Source: Calothrix sp. NIES-3974
Lineage (GTDB): Bacteria > Cyanobacteriota > Cyanobacteriia > Cyanobacteriales > Nostocaceae
DNA: 64,000 bases
Direction: 5' to 3'
Assembly (NCBI RefSeq): GCF_002368395.1
Contig: NZ_AP018254.1
Location: 558,001 to 622,000 of the forward strand
The translations under genes were made by a program, and so were the position numbers. Each line of letters begins with the position of its first letter. The first letter of the stretch is position 1. Shown here in pieces: positions 55,227-63,802 of this stretch. The notes under the pieces are model-generated. The model saw only the letters and a program-made list of their open reading frames with translations. It was not told the origin of the DNA and did no database searches.

Positions 55227-55970
55227 ATGATTTGGCAGCGTCCGGATGGTCGGCAGGTAAATCAACTTCGTCCGATTAGTTTTGAACCAGATTTTACCCG
55301 CTTTGCACCCGGTTCGGTACTAACTAAATGTGGGGATACCAAAGTTTTGTGTACAGTTAGTGTCACACCGGGAGTTCCCAAGTTTTTGGAAGGGACAGGT
55401 CAAGGTTGGTTGACTGCTGAGTATCGTATGTTACCTTCTGCCACTCAACAGCGACAACCACGGGAATTTATGAAGTTATCAGGACGAACCCAGGAAATCC
55501 AAAGGCTAATTGGGCGTAGTTTGCGTGCAGCCTTAGATATGAGCCTTTTAGGGGAAATCACCCTAACCATCGACGCGGACGTACTGCAAGCCGATGCAGG
55601 AACCAGAACAACCGCAATTACAGGGGGATTTGTAGCCTTGGCGAATGCTGTATCCAAACTAATGCAGCAAGGAGTTTTGCAGAAATCACCTATAATCGGG
55701 CAAATAGCGGCTGTTTCTGTGGGATTAGTTGAAGGAGAACCGTTGTTAGATTTGAATTATATTGAAGATGTCGCTGCTACGGTTGATTTTAATCTTGTGA
55801 TGAATCACCATCTAGCCATTGTCGAAGTTCAAGGAACCGCAGAATCAGGTTACTTTACCCGCGAACAAATGAATCAATTACTCGACTGTGGTGAAAAAGG
55901 TATCCAACAGTTACTTATCAGTCAACGGGGAGCCATACCAAATTGGGATGAATTGTACTTTGCAGATTGA
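55227..55970 (+). CDS. rph: Ribonuclease PH
   Basis: A 247-residue phosphorolytic 3'-5' exoribonuclease that trims tRNA 3' ends and degrades structured RNA. Motifs are [25 protein letters not shown], the R[15 protein letters not shown] segment, then [17 protein letters not shown] and V-E-V-Q-G-T-A-E. The ATG at 55227 has TAGGAGG 9 bp upstream; the longer frame to 55140 is not needed. Length equals that of other RNase PH enzymes. Confidence 0.97.
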   Translation: MIWQRPDGRQVNQLRPISFEPDFTRFAPGSVLTKCGDTKVLCTVSVTPGVPKFLEGTGQGWLTAEYRMLPSATQQRQPREFMKLSGRTQEIQRLIGRSLRAALDMSLLGEITLTIDADVLQADAGTRTTAITGGFVALANAVSKLMQQGVLQKSPIIGQIAAVSVGLVEGEPLLDLNYIEDVAATVDFNLVMNHHLAIVEVQGTAESGYFTREQMNQLLDCGEKGIQQLLISQRGAIPNWDELYFAD

Positions 55971-56043
55971 TATATTTCCCTTGTGATTTGTTGACAGTTG
56001 ACGGGTGTCCTTGAAGCATTTACCATCTCAACGAACGAAAAGC

Positions 56044-56316
56044 TTACTTTTTGGTTTCCTCACCACATCCACATCCATGCTTGTGTGGTTTTTTCCCCCA
56101 GGTTTCCGGTACGGGGTCATATCCACTGGAACCGAAGGGGTGACAGCGAAGAATGCGACGAATGGCTAAGTACCCACCTCGCAATGCACCAAATCTTTCT
56201 ATGGCTTGGATAGCATACATCGAACAAGTCGGTTGATAACGACAGGTGGGAGGAAACAAGGGAGAAATAAAGGTGCGATAACCGCGAATTAACCAAATTA
56301 GTAATATTTTCATCAT
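56044..56316 (-). CDS. yidD: YidD membrane protein insertion efficiency factor
   Basis: A 90-residue YidD protein, which helps YidC insert membrane proteins. It has the family pattern: [19 protein letters not shown]-x-P-T-C-S-x-Y-A-I-Q-A-I, followed by H-P-F-G-x-x-G-Y-D-P-V-P. Cys pairs and the G-Y-D-P-V-P end are conserved. The tail [10 protein letters not shown] is a Cys/His extension. A GTG upstream at 56334 is open in frame, but the ATG at 56316 fits the family start M-x-x-x-L. Convergent with rph. Confidence 0.92.
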   Translation of the reverse strand: MMKILLIWLIRGYRTFISPLFPPTCRYQPTCSMYAIQAIERFGALRGGYLAIRRILRCHPFGSSGYDPVPETWGKKPHKHGCGCGEETKK

Positions 56317-56334
56317 GTATTTCTTTTGGTACAC

Positions 56335-56683
56335 AAATCCTCTACATTGGATTTAGGATTCAAATTTATCAAAAAATTAGCACTGCTTTGTAGTTTGGCA
56401 TAAATATACCTATACTTGGATTTCTCACGGACCCCTAAAACTTTTAGGGAGTAGGGAATAGAAATAAAACTAAGCTATTACTCAACGCTTACCGTTAATT
56501 CAAGAGAAATGCAGGTGTAGGATGTAGCAAATGGGAAGTCATCAATCCAGGTTTGTCCAGACTTTAAGAGTGTCAATATATATGATAAATTTTCTGATTC
56601 TGTAGAATTAATTTTTTGGCGTTAAGTTGTATAAAAATACTTTGTTTGATTTATTTTATCATTTCGATTCAAGCGTAGGTTCA
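56335..56683. other. Spacer of about 0.35 kb
   Basis: No gene. It has the motif CCTAAAACTTTTAGGGAGTAG near 56427-56450, seen with variation near 51800 and 44730. It may include the promoter of the phytol-kinase-like gene. The kinase frame itself opens at TTG 56627, inside this stretch. Confidence 0.4.
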
Positions 56684-57352
56684 ATGTCTTTATGGTTTCA
56701 GGGTGTTGTGGTTCTGTTATGGTTGGGTTTTGTCTTAGTTGTTGCCTTCACTATTCGCCGCATTTTCCGAACTGATACAGAGATTAGCCGTAAAATAGTT
56801 CATATTGGTACGGGTCATGTCATTCTGTTTGCATGGTGTTTTGATACTCCAGCAATCTTAGGAATTGTTGCTGCATTTATTGCTAGTATTGTCACCCTAA
56901 TTTCCTATTATCTGCCTATTCTTCCCGGTCTAGATAGTATTGGTCGTAAAAGTCTGGGTACTTTTTTTTATTCTGTAAGTATTGGCATTTTGGTTGCTTT
57001 TTTCTGGTCTGTAGAACAGCAGTATTATGCTGCTTTGGGAATTTTAGTTATGTGCTGGGGTGATGGTTTAGCTGCACTGGTTGGACAACGTTTTGGCAAG
57101 CATAAATATCAGGTTTTTGGTGGACAAAAAAGTTGGGAAGGTTCTCTCACGGTAACTGTGAGTAGTTATATCGTTTGTAGCCTGATTTTATACTCTGTCC
57201 ACGGTGGTATGTGGCAAGTTTGGGTAATTGCTGCGGTGGTGGCAATATTTGCAACAATATTAGAAGTTTTCTCTTTTTTAGGTGTTGATAATCTCACAGT
57301 ACCTTTGGGTAGTGCGTTTTTAGCTTATTTATTAGATTTAAATTTAATTTAG
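56684..57352 (+). CDS. Phytol/polyprenol kinase-like membrane protein
   Basis: A 222-residue membrane protein of the CTP-dependent dolichol/phytol kinase family (VTE5 type), which phosphorylates free phytol or related isoprenoid alcohols for tocopherol or chlorophyll salvage. Seven or so hydrophobic helices. Conserved parts are R-K-I-V-H-I-G-T-G, Y-L-P-I-L-P-G-L-D, R-K-S-L-G-T-F-F-Y, G-D-G-L-A-A-L-V-G and the D-N-L-T-V-P-L-G near the end. A TTG at 56627 would add 19 residues; the ATG at 56684 is the usual start. It is convergent with the 149-residue membrane protein gene. Confidence 0.85.
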   Translation: MSLWFQGVVVLLWLGFVLVVAFTIRRIFRTDTEISRKIVHIGTGHVILFAWCFDTPAILGIVAAFIASIVTLISYYLPILPGLDSIGRKSLGTFFYSVSIGILVAFFWSVEQQYYAALGILVMCWGDGLAALVGQRFGKHKYQVFGGQKSWEGSLTVTVSSYIVCSLILYSVHGGMWQVWVIAAVVAIFATILEVFSFLGVDNLTVPLGSAFLAYLLDLNLI

Positions 57353-57381
57353 GATTGGAAATTTTCCCAGAAACCCGACTT

Positions 57382-57831
57382 CTATAGATTTGATTTCAAA
57401 AATAGATAGGTGACAAGTATCAATATTCCCAGAGCTTGAGCTTGCAATATCGGATCTAAGCGCCAACCATGAAATAATACAATCAAACCAGCACAGAGAA
57501 ATAAATTGGGGATAAAAATAACTTCAAATATATTCGTAAAAGTTGGATTACTAAAATTCTGAACCCAAGCAGCAATCAAAATTATTAATGATGTCAAGAT
57601 TAACAGTGAGATAAAACCAATAATCCAGACAATAATGGATAGGTTTTGCGATTGAGTCAAGGCAATGATTGCCAATAAACTAAGCTCGAATAGATAGATA
57701 AATAGAAACCAACTCCGGAGGCGATTTTGTTGTATTAAGAAGAATACTTTTGTCAATCCTAACACAATATAGGATATGCCTATGATTGGACTAAAGTTAG
57801 TTCCAAAATTAACCTGGGCGTAAATTAGCAT
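57382..57831 (-). CDS. Small polytopic membrane protein, unknown
   Basis: A 149-residue protein with about five hydrophobic helices (for example FLFIYLFELSLLAIIA, WIIGFISLLILTSLIILIA, ILVTYLFL). No catalytic motif is visible and no family name is recognised. It is convergent with the phytol-kinase-like gene, 29 bp between the stop codons. Confidence 0.65.
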   Translation of the reverse strand: MLIYAQVNFGTNFSPIIGISYIVLGLTKVFFLIQQNRLRSWFLFIYLFELSLLAIIALTQSQNLSIIVWIIGFISLLILTSLIILIAAWVQNFSNPTFTNIFEVIFIPNLFLCAGLIVLFHGWRLDPILQAQALGILILVTYLFLKSNL

Positions 57832-58373
57832 TGTACCCTAGCCCCCAATATTTATATTTATTGGTCAATGATAATTGAATACATAGGTGTAGCTAACTTT
57901 TCCAGGTAAAGTTTAATGAAGTTCGATCCACTGGGGAACTGTCGCTTTGATTCGCAATTACCAGATATTAGGATTCCTATTTGATTTTTGAAAACATAAA
58001 TTGACTAGCAGCTTGCGATACAAAGGTTTCTGACTCAGAATACTTAACAAGGTTCAAGTCGGATTCCCATAGCTTCTCTAGGGTTAATTTGAAAAACCAC
58101 TTTGAAGATTTTTCCATCAACAAAGTTTAAACGGAGGAATATTGCCGGAATTACCGATATCACGCTATATTTTCCATACAAAGTCAAATATAATACCCTT
58201 ATCTACTCATCACTTCAATTTTGATGGGTTTTTTTGTATCTTGAAGGGGCTGCTTTATGGATATTTCATAATCAGTACTTATTTCTTGATTAAAGCTTTA
58301 TCCATGATTTATCCGTAAAAAGTCGTATATCTTAAGTAAGACAATAGGCACGTAAGTGATATCCGTAAAACAT
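57832..58373. other. Spacer of about 0.54 kb; possible small transcript
   Basis: No ORF. At 58206-58235 a stem CTCATCA / TGATGGG (one G-U pair) is followed by seven Ts, the form of a weak intrinsic terminator on the plus strand. It lies about 140 bp before the pentapeptide gene, with no plus-strand protein gene right before it, so a small RNA might end here. Evidence is weak. Confidence 0.35.
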
Positions 58374-58958
58374 ATGAAATTAACAATCTCGGCCACATTA
58401 CTCGCGATCGCAGGATTAGGTTTAGTCGGACAAGCAAACGCTTTTAACCCCCAAGACCTAGAACTTCTCAAAACCACTAGAAGCTGTCCCCGGTGTGATT
58501 TGAGCGGTGTTGACCTGACTCAAGTAAATCTAGAAGGGGTTGTACTACGGGAAGCCAACCTCAGAGGAGCGAAGTTAGAAGGTTCCAACCTCCGCAACGC
58601 TGACCTGACGGGTGTGAATATGGAGGGTGCTGTATTGAATAATACAAACTTGCAAAGAGCTTCCTTAACAGGTGCGATTCTCAAATCAACATCATTTGAA
58701 AATGCCGACTTAAGTTTTGCCAGTCTCATGAGTGCAAACCTCGAAGGAGCCAACTTCAAGGGTGCAAAATTACAAATGACCAATTTTCGTGGAGCTTACT
58801 TCCGCTTAACAACAATGCCAAGTACGGTAGTCACCTCAGACAAACCCTACGGTTGGTCATTACAACGGGAGCAAAAACGTGATTGCGATCGCTTTCGATT
58901 GGAAAATACTCCTGGTACAGTTTGTGCGACTGAAATTGAAGGACGTTTAGATCGATAA
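58374..58958 (+). CDS. Pentapeptide-repeat protein, exported
   Basis: A 194-residue protein with a signal peptide (ATG at 58374, hydrophobic ISATLLAIAGLGLVG, cleavage after QANA). Then comes SCPRCDLSG, a two-Cys start, and about 20 pentapeptide repeats of the A-[DN]-L-x-x type (L-x-x-A-N-L-R-G-A-K-L-E-G-S-N-L) that fold as a right-handed quadrilateral beta-helix. The C-terminal 50 residues hold two further Cys. Exported, perhaps lumenal. A GTG at 58356 in frame is a less likely start. Confidence 0.88.
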   Translation: MKLTISATLLAIAGLGLVGQANAFNPQDLELLKTTRSCPRCDLSGVDLTQVNLEGVVLREANLRGAKLEGSNLRNADLTGVNMEGAVLNNTNLQRASLTGAILKSTSFENADLSFASLMSANLEGANFKGAKLQMTNFRGAYFRLTTMPSTVVTSDKPYGWSLQREQKRDCDRFRLENTPGTVCATEIEGRLDR

Positions 58959-58967
58959 TCCCAAAGT

Positions 58968-58992
58968 AGAGACGACCCGACGGGCCGTCTCT
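58968..58992. repeat. REP-like palindrome after the pentapeptide gene
   Basis: AGAGACGACCCG and CGGGCCGTCTCT form a 12-bp stem with one mismatch and no loop spacing beyond one base, 10 bp after the stop. It is the GACGACCCG version of the REP family, also in MITE A and near 38090. Confidence 0.7.
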
Positions 58993-59032
58993 TAGATCGA
59001 TTAAAATGGGCTAAATTGGGAGGAATTTAGCT

Positions 59033-59278
59033 ATGAGCGTTGTTGTCCCAGATGAGATTTTGACTGCAACCGGCATGAATGAGACTCAAATGCGGCAAGA
59101 AATTGCTGTTATGCTCTTTCAGCGTGACAAGCTTACTCTTGCTCAAGCAAGCCGATTCGCAGGAATGCACCGTGTCGCCTTTCAACACCTACTTGCTAGT
59201 CGCCATATACCAGTGCATTATGGGTTAGAAGATTTTGAGCAGGATATTCAAAACCTTCGGGAGATGGGTCGGTTGTGA
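59033..59278 (+). CDS. UPF0175 family protein, antitoxin-like
   Basis: An 81-residue UPF0175 protein. It has the family's V-P-D-E-I-L start, a helix with R-Q-E-I-A-V-M-L-F, then K-L-T-L-A-Q-A-S-R-F-A-G-M, the winged-helix-like DNA-binding segment, and H-L-L-A-S-R-H-I-P-V-H-Y. It overlaps the next gene by GTGA, a typical two-gene toxin-antitoxin layout; UPF0175 is the probable antitoxin partner of DUF3368 proteins. Confidence 0.9.
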   Translation: MSVVVPDEILTATGMNETQMRQEIAVMLFQRDKLTLAQASRFAGMHRVAFQHLLASRHIPVHYGLEDFEQDIQNLREMGRL

Positions 59279-59766
59279 TTATTGTTAGCGACACATCACC
59301 GATTAACAATCTTGCCGCAATTAATCAGCTTTATCTCCTCCACCAATTGTATGGAACGCTTCTCATCCCTGAAGCCGTTTTCCGAGAACTCACTGATCCT
59401 AACTTTCCTGTTGCAGGTGCAGTCGAAGTACAAACTTGTGACTGGATTTAAATGTGTGCTGTTCGCGATCGCACTCTAGTCAAAGCCTCGAGCAATGAAC
59501 TTGATATTGGAGAAGCAGAGGCGATCGCCTTAGCTGTAGAAATTCAAGCTGACCAGGTGTTGATTGATGAGCGTCGAGGTCGGCTAATCGCAAGTAGGCT
59601 AAACCTTCCCTATACAGGTATCCTGGGGGTTTTAGTCGAGGCTAAAAGCCAAGGCTTGATCCTAGAAGTGAAACCTTTGTTGGATGCGTTGATTAATGAG
59701 GCTGGGTTTTGGATTACAGAGTCTTTGTACAACAACGTTTTAAAACTTGTCTACGAGATCGACTGA
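59275..59766 (+). pseudogene. DUF3368 (PIN-like) gene split by an in-frame TAA at 59449
   Basis: The gene starts at GTG 59275, which overlaps the UPF0175 stop. Codons 1-58 read S-D-T-S-P-I-N-N-L, then L-L-I-P-E-A-V-F-R-E-L and end C-D-W-I. The next codon is TAA (59449-59451). The same frame continues with an ATG at 59452, then A-V-R-D-R, E-L-D-I-G-E-A-E-A-I-A-L-A and V-L-I-D-E-R-R-G-R. No base shift is needed: one codon turns a 163-residue DUF3368 protein into two pieces. The acidic residues of the PIN-like site lie on both sides (Asp6 before, Glu and Asp after), so neither piece holds the full site. Either a nonsense mutation or a sequencing error. Confidence 0.85.
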
Positions 59767-59868
59767 CCTGAACCTTTGGGTTAATAGGTAAACTTTGTTA
59801 ATTTTTCCCAGCGTGATACTGTTTTTATGAGCGCGAACTGACACGGAGCGCGCAAGCAATCACATATT

Positions 59869-60948
59869 ATGGGTAAATACGACTGGATTTTTCAATCAAA
59901 TGATATTGCCGTCGATATACTGACTTCAGAGGAAGCGGTCGCTGCGATCGCGGTGGTTAGTTTTTCTGGTGCATATTCCCTTGCGAATATCGATGTTAAT
60001 TGGCTGGTGGATATTCTGTCGGGTTTTGAAATATTTGAGTTCTATTCCCATGCACAATTGTGGCAAATGGTTGACAAACTAGTTGCAACTGCTGCAACGG
60101 AGGGTGTGGGAGCTTTGTTTAATGCCGCAAGTGAGGTGCTGACTGATAATTTTACCCTGGATGGGTTTGCGGCGGGAGTTAGTGTTCTCATTGATACAGA
60201 AAACATTACTATTCCCCGTCCCCATTTGCGATTGCTCAAACAACTCCAAATCAGCTTAGAAATTACTGATGCAGAAGCGGAACAGGTAATAGAGGATGTT
60301 TTAACTGCTTTTGAAGTTACTTGGGATGAAACAGAAGCAAATGTTGATGAAAATGAAAACGAGGAGGAACTTACACCTGTCATCCCAGGGATGATGAATA
60401 GTTCCAGCGAAATATATACATCTCCCTTGGGGAATTTTAGCTTACCTATACCCGTGGATATGGAATTAGGTGGCAAAATTCAAGTCCATGATGGTGCTGT
60501 TGCTTTTACTGATGCTCAAGGTTTACTTTTACGGATTGATTATTATCCAATTTCCAGGGAATTTCATCAGCAAATTGCCATCTGTGGACGGGAAAAATAT
60601 TTTCAAACACTGCTATGGTCAAAATATATTCCCCAGGTAATATTGGCAAATATACCTGATTCAAGTGTTGCATATACGGAATTTTGCCCAGATATATTCG
60701 CTGGGGGATATTTTGTGGTGATGAAAATGCCGAAGGGTTCCCATCTGTGTCAACAAAATCCCCAAGGAGTAATGGTGAGATTAAATGCTTACCGAGGATT
60801 TTTGGCTTTTGATTTCCATCATTTTTTTTATGTGGTCACCAGCCAATTTAGTTATGCAGAGGATGAACCGATGGAAGATATTATTCAAGAATCTACCATC
60901 CTCAAACAAGAAATCCTCGGTTTTTTGGCGACAATTCACTTTCATTAG
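59869..60948 (+). CDS. TerB-like domain protein
   Basis: A 359-residue soluble protein. Residues about 15-155 are helical and resemble the TerB-like (tellurite resistance B) family of cyanobacteria: S-E-E-A-V-A-A-I-A-V-V-S-F, then the acidic D-N-F-T-L-D-G-F-A. A linker rich in Glu and Asn (about 150-175) joins a C-terminal beta domain with a P-L-G-N-F-S-L-P-I-P start that I do not recognise. TerB-like proteins are thought to act at membranes or in stress signalling; this one is unproven. The stop at 60946 overlaps the start of a repeat element (60947). Confidence 0.7.
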   Translation: MGKYDWIFQSNDIAVDILTSEEAVAAIAVVSFSGAYSLANIDVNWLVDILSGFEIFEFYSHAQLWQMVDKLVATAATEGVGALFNAASEVLTDNFTLDGFAAGVSVLIDTENITIPRPHLRLLKQLQISLEITDAEAEQVIEDVLTAFEVTWDETEANVDENENEEELTPVIPGMMNSSSEIYTSPLGNFSLPIPVDMELGGKIQVHDGAVAFTDAQGLLLRIDYYPISREFHQQIAICGREKYFQTLLWSKYIPQVILANIPDSSVAYTEFCPDIFAGGYFVVMKMPKGSHLCQQNPQGVMVRLNAYRGFLAFDFHHFFYVVTSQFSYAEDEPMEDIIQESTILKQEILGFLATIHFH

Positions 60949-61082
60949 AGGATGTTTGTCAAGTATTAATTATCACTATGTTGACTATCGTCATGACCCT
61001 GGACATGGGGTTATAAAGCTGATTTTTCCTTCGAGAGTACAGACGCGACATGTCGCGTCTCTTCCCATTCCCGAAAAATACA
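60947..61082. repeat. Left arm of an inverted repeat around DUF2949; right arm 61550-61694
   Basis: It starts with AGAGGATGTTTG, as does the element end at 37945. It holds a perfect 20-bp palindrome AGACGCGACA / TGTCGCGTCT at 61041-61060. The reverse complement of 61550-61694 follows it over about 135 bp with only scattered mismatches and one 8-bp insertion. Confidence 0.85.
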
Positions 61083-61096
61083 TTTCCCATAACTGA

Positions 61097-61285
61097 TTAA
61101 TTTTGTAACCAATCAAAAATTTTCTCCAATTGGTGAATAGAAACAAATCCATATTGCCACAGCACCATCGGTAACATACTAGGAATTTCATCCGTTCGTC
61201 GAATTGCTAATTTTAAATCATCTGTAGGAATTGCCAATTCGTCCTGCAAGAACCTCAGTAAATCATCATTGTGTTTGCCATTCAT
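61097..61285 (-). CDS. DUF2949 protein
   Basis: A 62-residue cyanobacterial DUF2949 protein. It has the family pattern L-R-F-L-Q-D-E-L-A-I-P-x-D-x-L-x-L-A-I-R, then S-M-L-P-M-V-L-W-Q-Y-G-F-V and L-E-K-I-F-D-W-L. The ATG at 61285 fits family length; an upstream ATG at 61312 has no ribosome binding site. Function is unknown. It is bounded by two inverted copies of a repeat. Confidence 0.88.
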   Translation of the reverse strand: MNGKHNDDLLRFLQDELAIPTDDLKLAIRRTDEIPSMLPMVLWQYGFVSIHQLEKIFDWLQN

Positions 61286-61549
61286 GATTGCTACCCCTGT
61301 TTTGATCATCAAACAAAACCATATAGAAAGTGACCAAGTATTCTAGGGGATGAATGTCATAAATGGGATTGGGGGTGAGTATGGGTAGGGGTTGGGGAAT
61401 GTGAGGGTATGAATAATGAATGGTGAGAACCTCTGGGGGTATGATTTGACATCAGGGGTTATTTCCTGAATTATATCAATCCATAGAGGTATTGACATTT
61501 ATTCGTATCTCCTAAAAGGTTGTTTTAAAAGTCATTTTTAATACTTGAA

Positions 61550-61694
61550 TTATCGTTTTTGGGAATAGGAAGAGACGCGACATGTCACGTCTGTACTCTC
61601 GAAGGAAAAATCAGCTTTATAACCCCATGTTGAGAGTCAGGACGATAGTCAAAATGTCAAAATAGTGATAATTAATGCTTGACAAACATCCTCT
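61550..61694. repeat. Right arm of the inverted repeat around DUF2949
   Basis: Reverse complement of 60947-61082 with a few differences and an 8-bp insertion. It contains GACGCGACATGTCACGTCTG in place of the perfect palindrome. A further left part (61512-61550) carries GTTGTTTTAAAAGTC and TTTTAATACTTG, close to the right end of the 37945-38161 element, so a full element may run 61512-61694. Confidence 0.8.
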
Positions 61695-61767
61695 CAGAGG
61701 AAATGAAATTTTAGGTCAACCTGTGAAAAGATTAAGACTAATATTAATTTTCTAGATAAAAAATAAA

Positions 61768-61932
61768 GGCGTTGCTGAATTTGGGTATGAATTATGATGA
61801 TTTACATTTTGTATTGAAACCACAATCGTCTCTTCGGTCGATCCGCGCTACGCTGGTCTACGTAGAGACGTAGGGTCGCTACGTCTCTACATAACGTCAA
61901 ATTTTCAATTCATATTTGTATTCAGCAACGCC
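61768..61932. mobile_element. MITE with GGCGTTGCTGAA ends and exact 9-bp target duplication
   Basis: The left end is GGCGTTGCTGAATTTGGGTA and the right end is the reverse complement TTCAGCAACGCC with further matching (AATTCATATTTGTA). AAAAATAAA stands immediately before (61759-61767) and after (61933-61941), so a 9-bp target duplication is present. The core has GTAGAGACGTAGG-type palindromes. Ends of this type occur on cyanobacterial insertion sequences; no transposase is encoded here. Confidence 0.85.
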
Positions 61933-62384
61933 AAAAATAAATAGTGTAGATGGATCGACAGTACTGAGGTATGTATCAAGCATCGAGTCGAGTATAGTTG
62001 CTTGTCCTATGTTATTGAGTTTACGCTAATGGTCGCTACATATTAGGATCTATAACCGTTGATGATTCTAGTTGTATTGATTTCAAAGTACAAGAAAATC
62101 AATATTAACTCCATCTAAGTAGGGAGTTTGCGGAGCGCTATATCACTATTTTTTTGAGATTTAGAGACATTTTTCTAGTTTTTGGCTGATTTTAACTGTT
62201 AAAAACAGGGGAAATGTATTGTGGCTACGGAGATTTTGGGGTCGAAAATCTATACAATAATATTCTATTTTCTATGATTTTCTATTCCGTATTAGTCATT
62301 TTCATCCTTGACAGCTATTAATATCCTCAACTTGACTTCTGTCGATTATATCCTTTGTCAGTCATTTTATCCAGGGAATTAGTG

Positions 62385-63683
62385 ATGCAAACAATACTTG
62401 ATCCGCAAACACAAAACTACCACCAAGATTCACAACTCAAGGATTTGTCTGACTGGAAAATCAATGTGGATGTGAAACTTCCTAGTGAGACTTTAGCGCA
62501 AATATTTCAGCAGGAACCCCTAATACCGGGGATAATTCTCACGTCCAATGATCAATACCTGGGGATGATATCGCGACGGGTGTTTTTTGAATTTATGAGT
62601 CGCAAGTATAGTTTAGGGTTGTTTGCGGATAAAGCGATCGCAAATCTCTATAATTTCCTCAAGCCAGAAATTTTAGTTATCCCTGATACAACTTTAATTA
62701 CCACAGCAACCCAAATGGCTTTGGAACGTTCTCCCCAACTTGTTTACGAACCTATTGTTGTTGCTGTCACCAATGGAAAAACAGGTGTTATCAGTGTTCA
62801 GCAGTTGTTGCTAGCACACTCAAAAATTCATGAACAGACTTTATTACAATTGGAAACAATTCGCCAACAATCGCAACATCGAGCCGAAAGTTTACAAAAG
62901 TTACAACAAAGTTATGCATTAACTATGCATCAACAAATTCAGCAAACGGTAGATCGGTTTGCTCTGGGTATCACCCAAGAAATCAAAAACCCGACAAATG
63001 CGATCGCTGCTTCTTTTTTACGCAGTTCCCGCTCTAGTGATGATTTGCTCTATCTCGTCAATTTATACCAAAAAAGTTATCCCCAAGCTCCTGCAAATAT
63101 TCAAACGGCTTTACATCGAATTAATCTTGAGAAGTTAACCCATGATTTACATAAGGTTACGAACTCTGCTAAGTTGAATATTAAGGCTTTGCAAAACAGT
63201 TTATATTTGCTGGAAAATTTCTGTTTTGCTAGCGATATGGATGGGAAACTAGTTGATATTCATGATTTATTAGAGGGGATTTTAAATCTATTTCAATCTC
63301 AATTCAAAAGCCATCATATTCAGATTGTCAAACAATACATCAGTGATTTACCTCTACAAATTTATGCCAGGTATATTCACTACGCTTTATTTTATCTGTT
63401 TGAATATATGATTGACCATTTCAATGCTCAAGAAATAGATGAAAAAATTATCAAAGTGAACACTCAACAGTTAGAATCAACAAAAATTAACATCCAAATC
63501 ACTTATCAATTTCCGGAAAAATTACCCCATGCACATATCTCAGCCAATTCAGCTACGGATGACTTAAAATTGATGATGGTTAATTACATTATCTGTGAAC
63601 AAAATCACGGCAGCTTTCAGCAGCATACTTTAGATAATCAAGTTCAAGAATATATAATCTCCCTTGGAAATGGCGATAATTAA
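62385..63683 (+). CDS. Degenerate histidine-kinase-like protein lacking the phospho-acceptor His
   Basis: A 432-residue soluble protein. Residues about 25-155 form a CBS-like or sensor module (P-G-I-I-L-T-S-N-D-Q-Y, then M-I-S-R-R-V-F-F-E-F-M-S-R-K-Y). Residues about 160-190 are a coiled coil. The H-box region reads G-I-T-Q-E-I-K-N-P-T-N-A-I, where the His expected before E-I-K-N-P is Gln198. No DxGxG or other ATP-binding box is visible in the C-terminal part, so kinase activity is unlikely. It may be a pseudokinase or scaffold. ATG 62385 with AGGGA 8 bp upstream is preferred to the TTG at 62355. Confidence 0.75.
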   Translation: MQTILDPQTQNYHQDSQLKDLSDWKINVDVKLPSETLAQIFQQEPLIPGIILTSNDQYLGMISRRVFFEFMSRKYSLGLFADKAIANLYNFLKPEILVIPDTTLITTATQMALERSPQLVYEPIVVAVTNGKTGVISVQQLLLAHSKIHEQTLLQLETIRQQSQHRAESLQKLQQSYALTMHQQIQQTVDRFALGITQEIKNPTNAIAASFLRSSRSSDDLLYLVNLYQKSYPQAPANIQTALHRINLEKLTHDLHKVTNSAKLNIKALQNSLYLLENFCFASDMDGKLVDIHDLLEGILNLFQSQFKSHHIQIVKQYISDLPLQIYARYIHYALFYLFEYMIDHFNAQEIDEKIIKVNTQQLESTKINIQITYQFPEKLPHAHISANSATDDLKLMMVNYIICEQNHGSFQQHTLDNQVQEYIISLGNGDN

Positions 63684-63802
63684 AAAGGAGACAGGAGACA
63701 GAACACAGGATACATTAGACATCCTCAATGAATAGGCAGACACCCAGAGAAGCATCTCAATAGCTCATTCCTACTCCTTACTCCCTACTCCCTATTTTCC
63801 AA

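Larger units (their letters stand above)
61286..62384. other. 1.1 kb repeat-rich spacer
   Basis: It holds the right arm of the inverted repeat (61550-61694), a MITE at 61768-61932, and the inverted copy (62024-62087) of the repeat at 53779. No coding frame is supported before the kinase-like gene at 62385. Confidence 0.6.

Noticed and set aside
58050-58070. T-arm-like motif (GGTTCAAGTCGGATTCCC) suggesting a tRNA
   Set aside because: No acceptor stem, D-arm or anticodon arm can be fitted around it.
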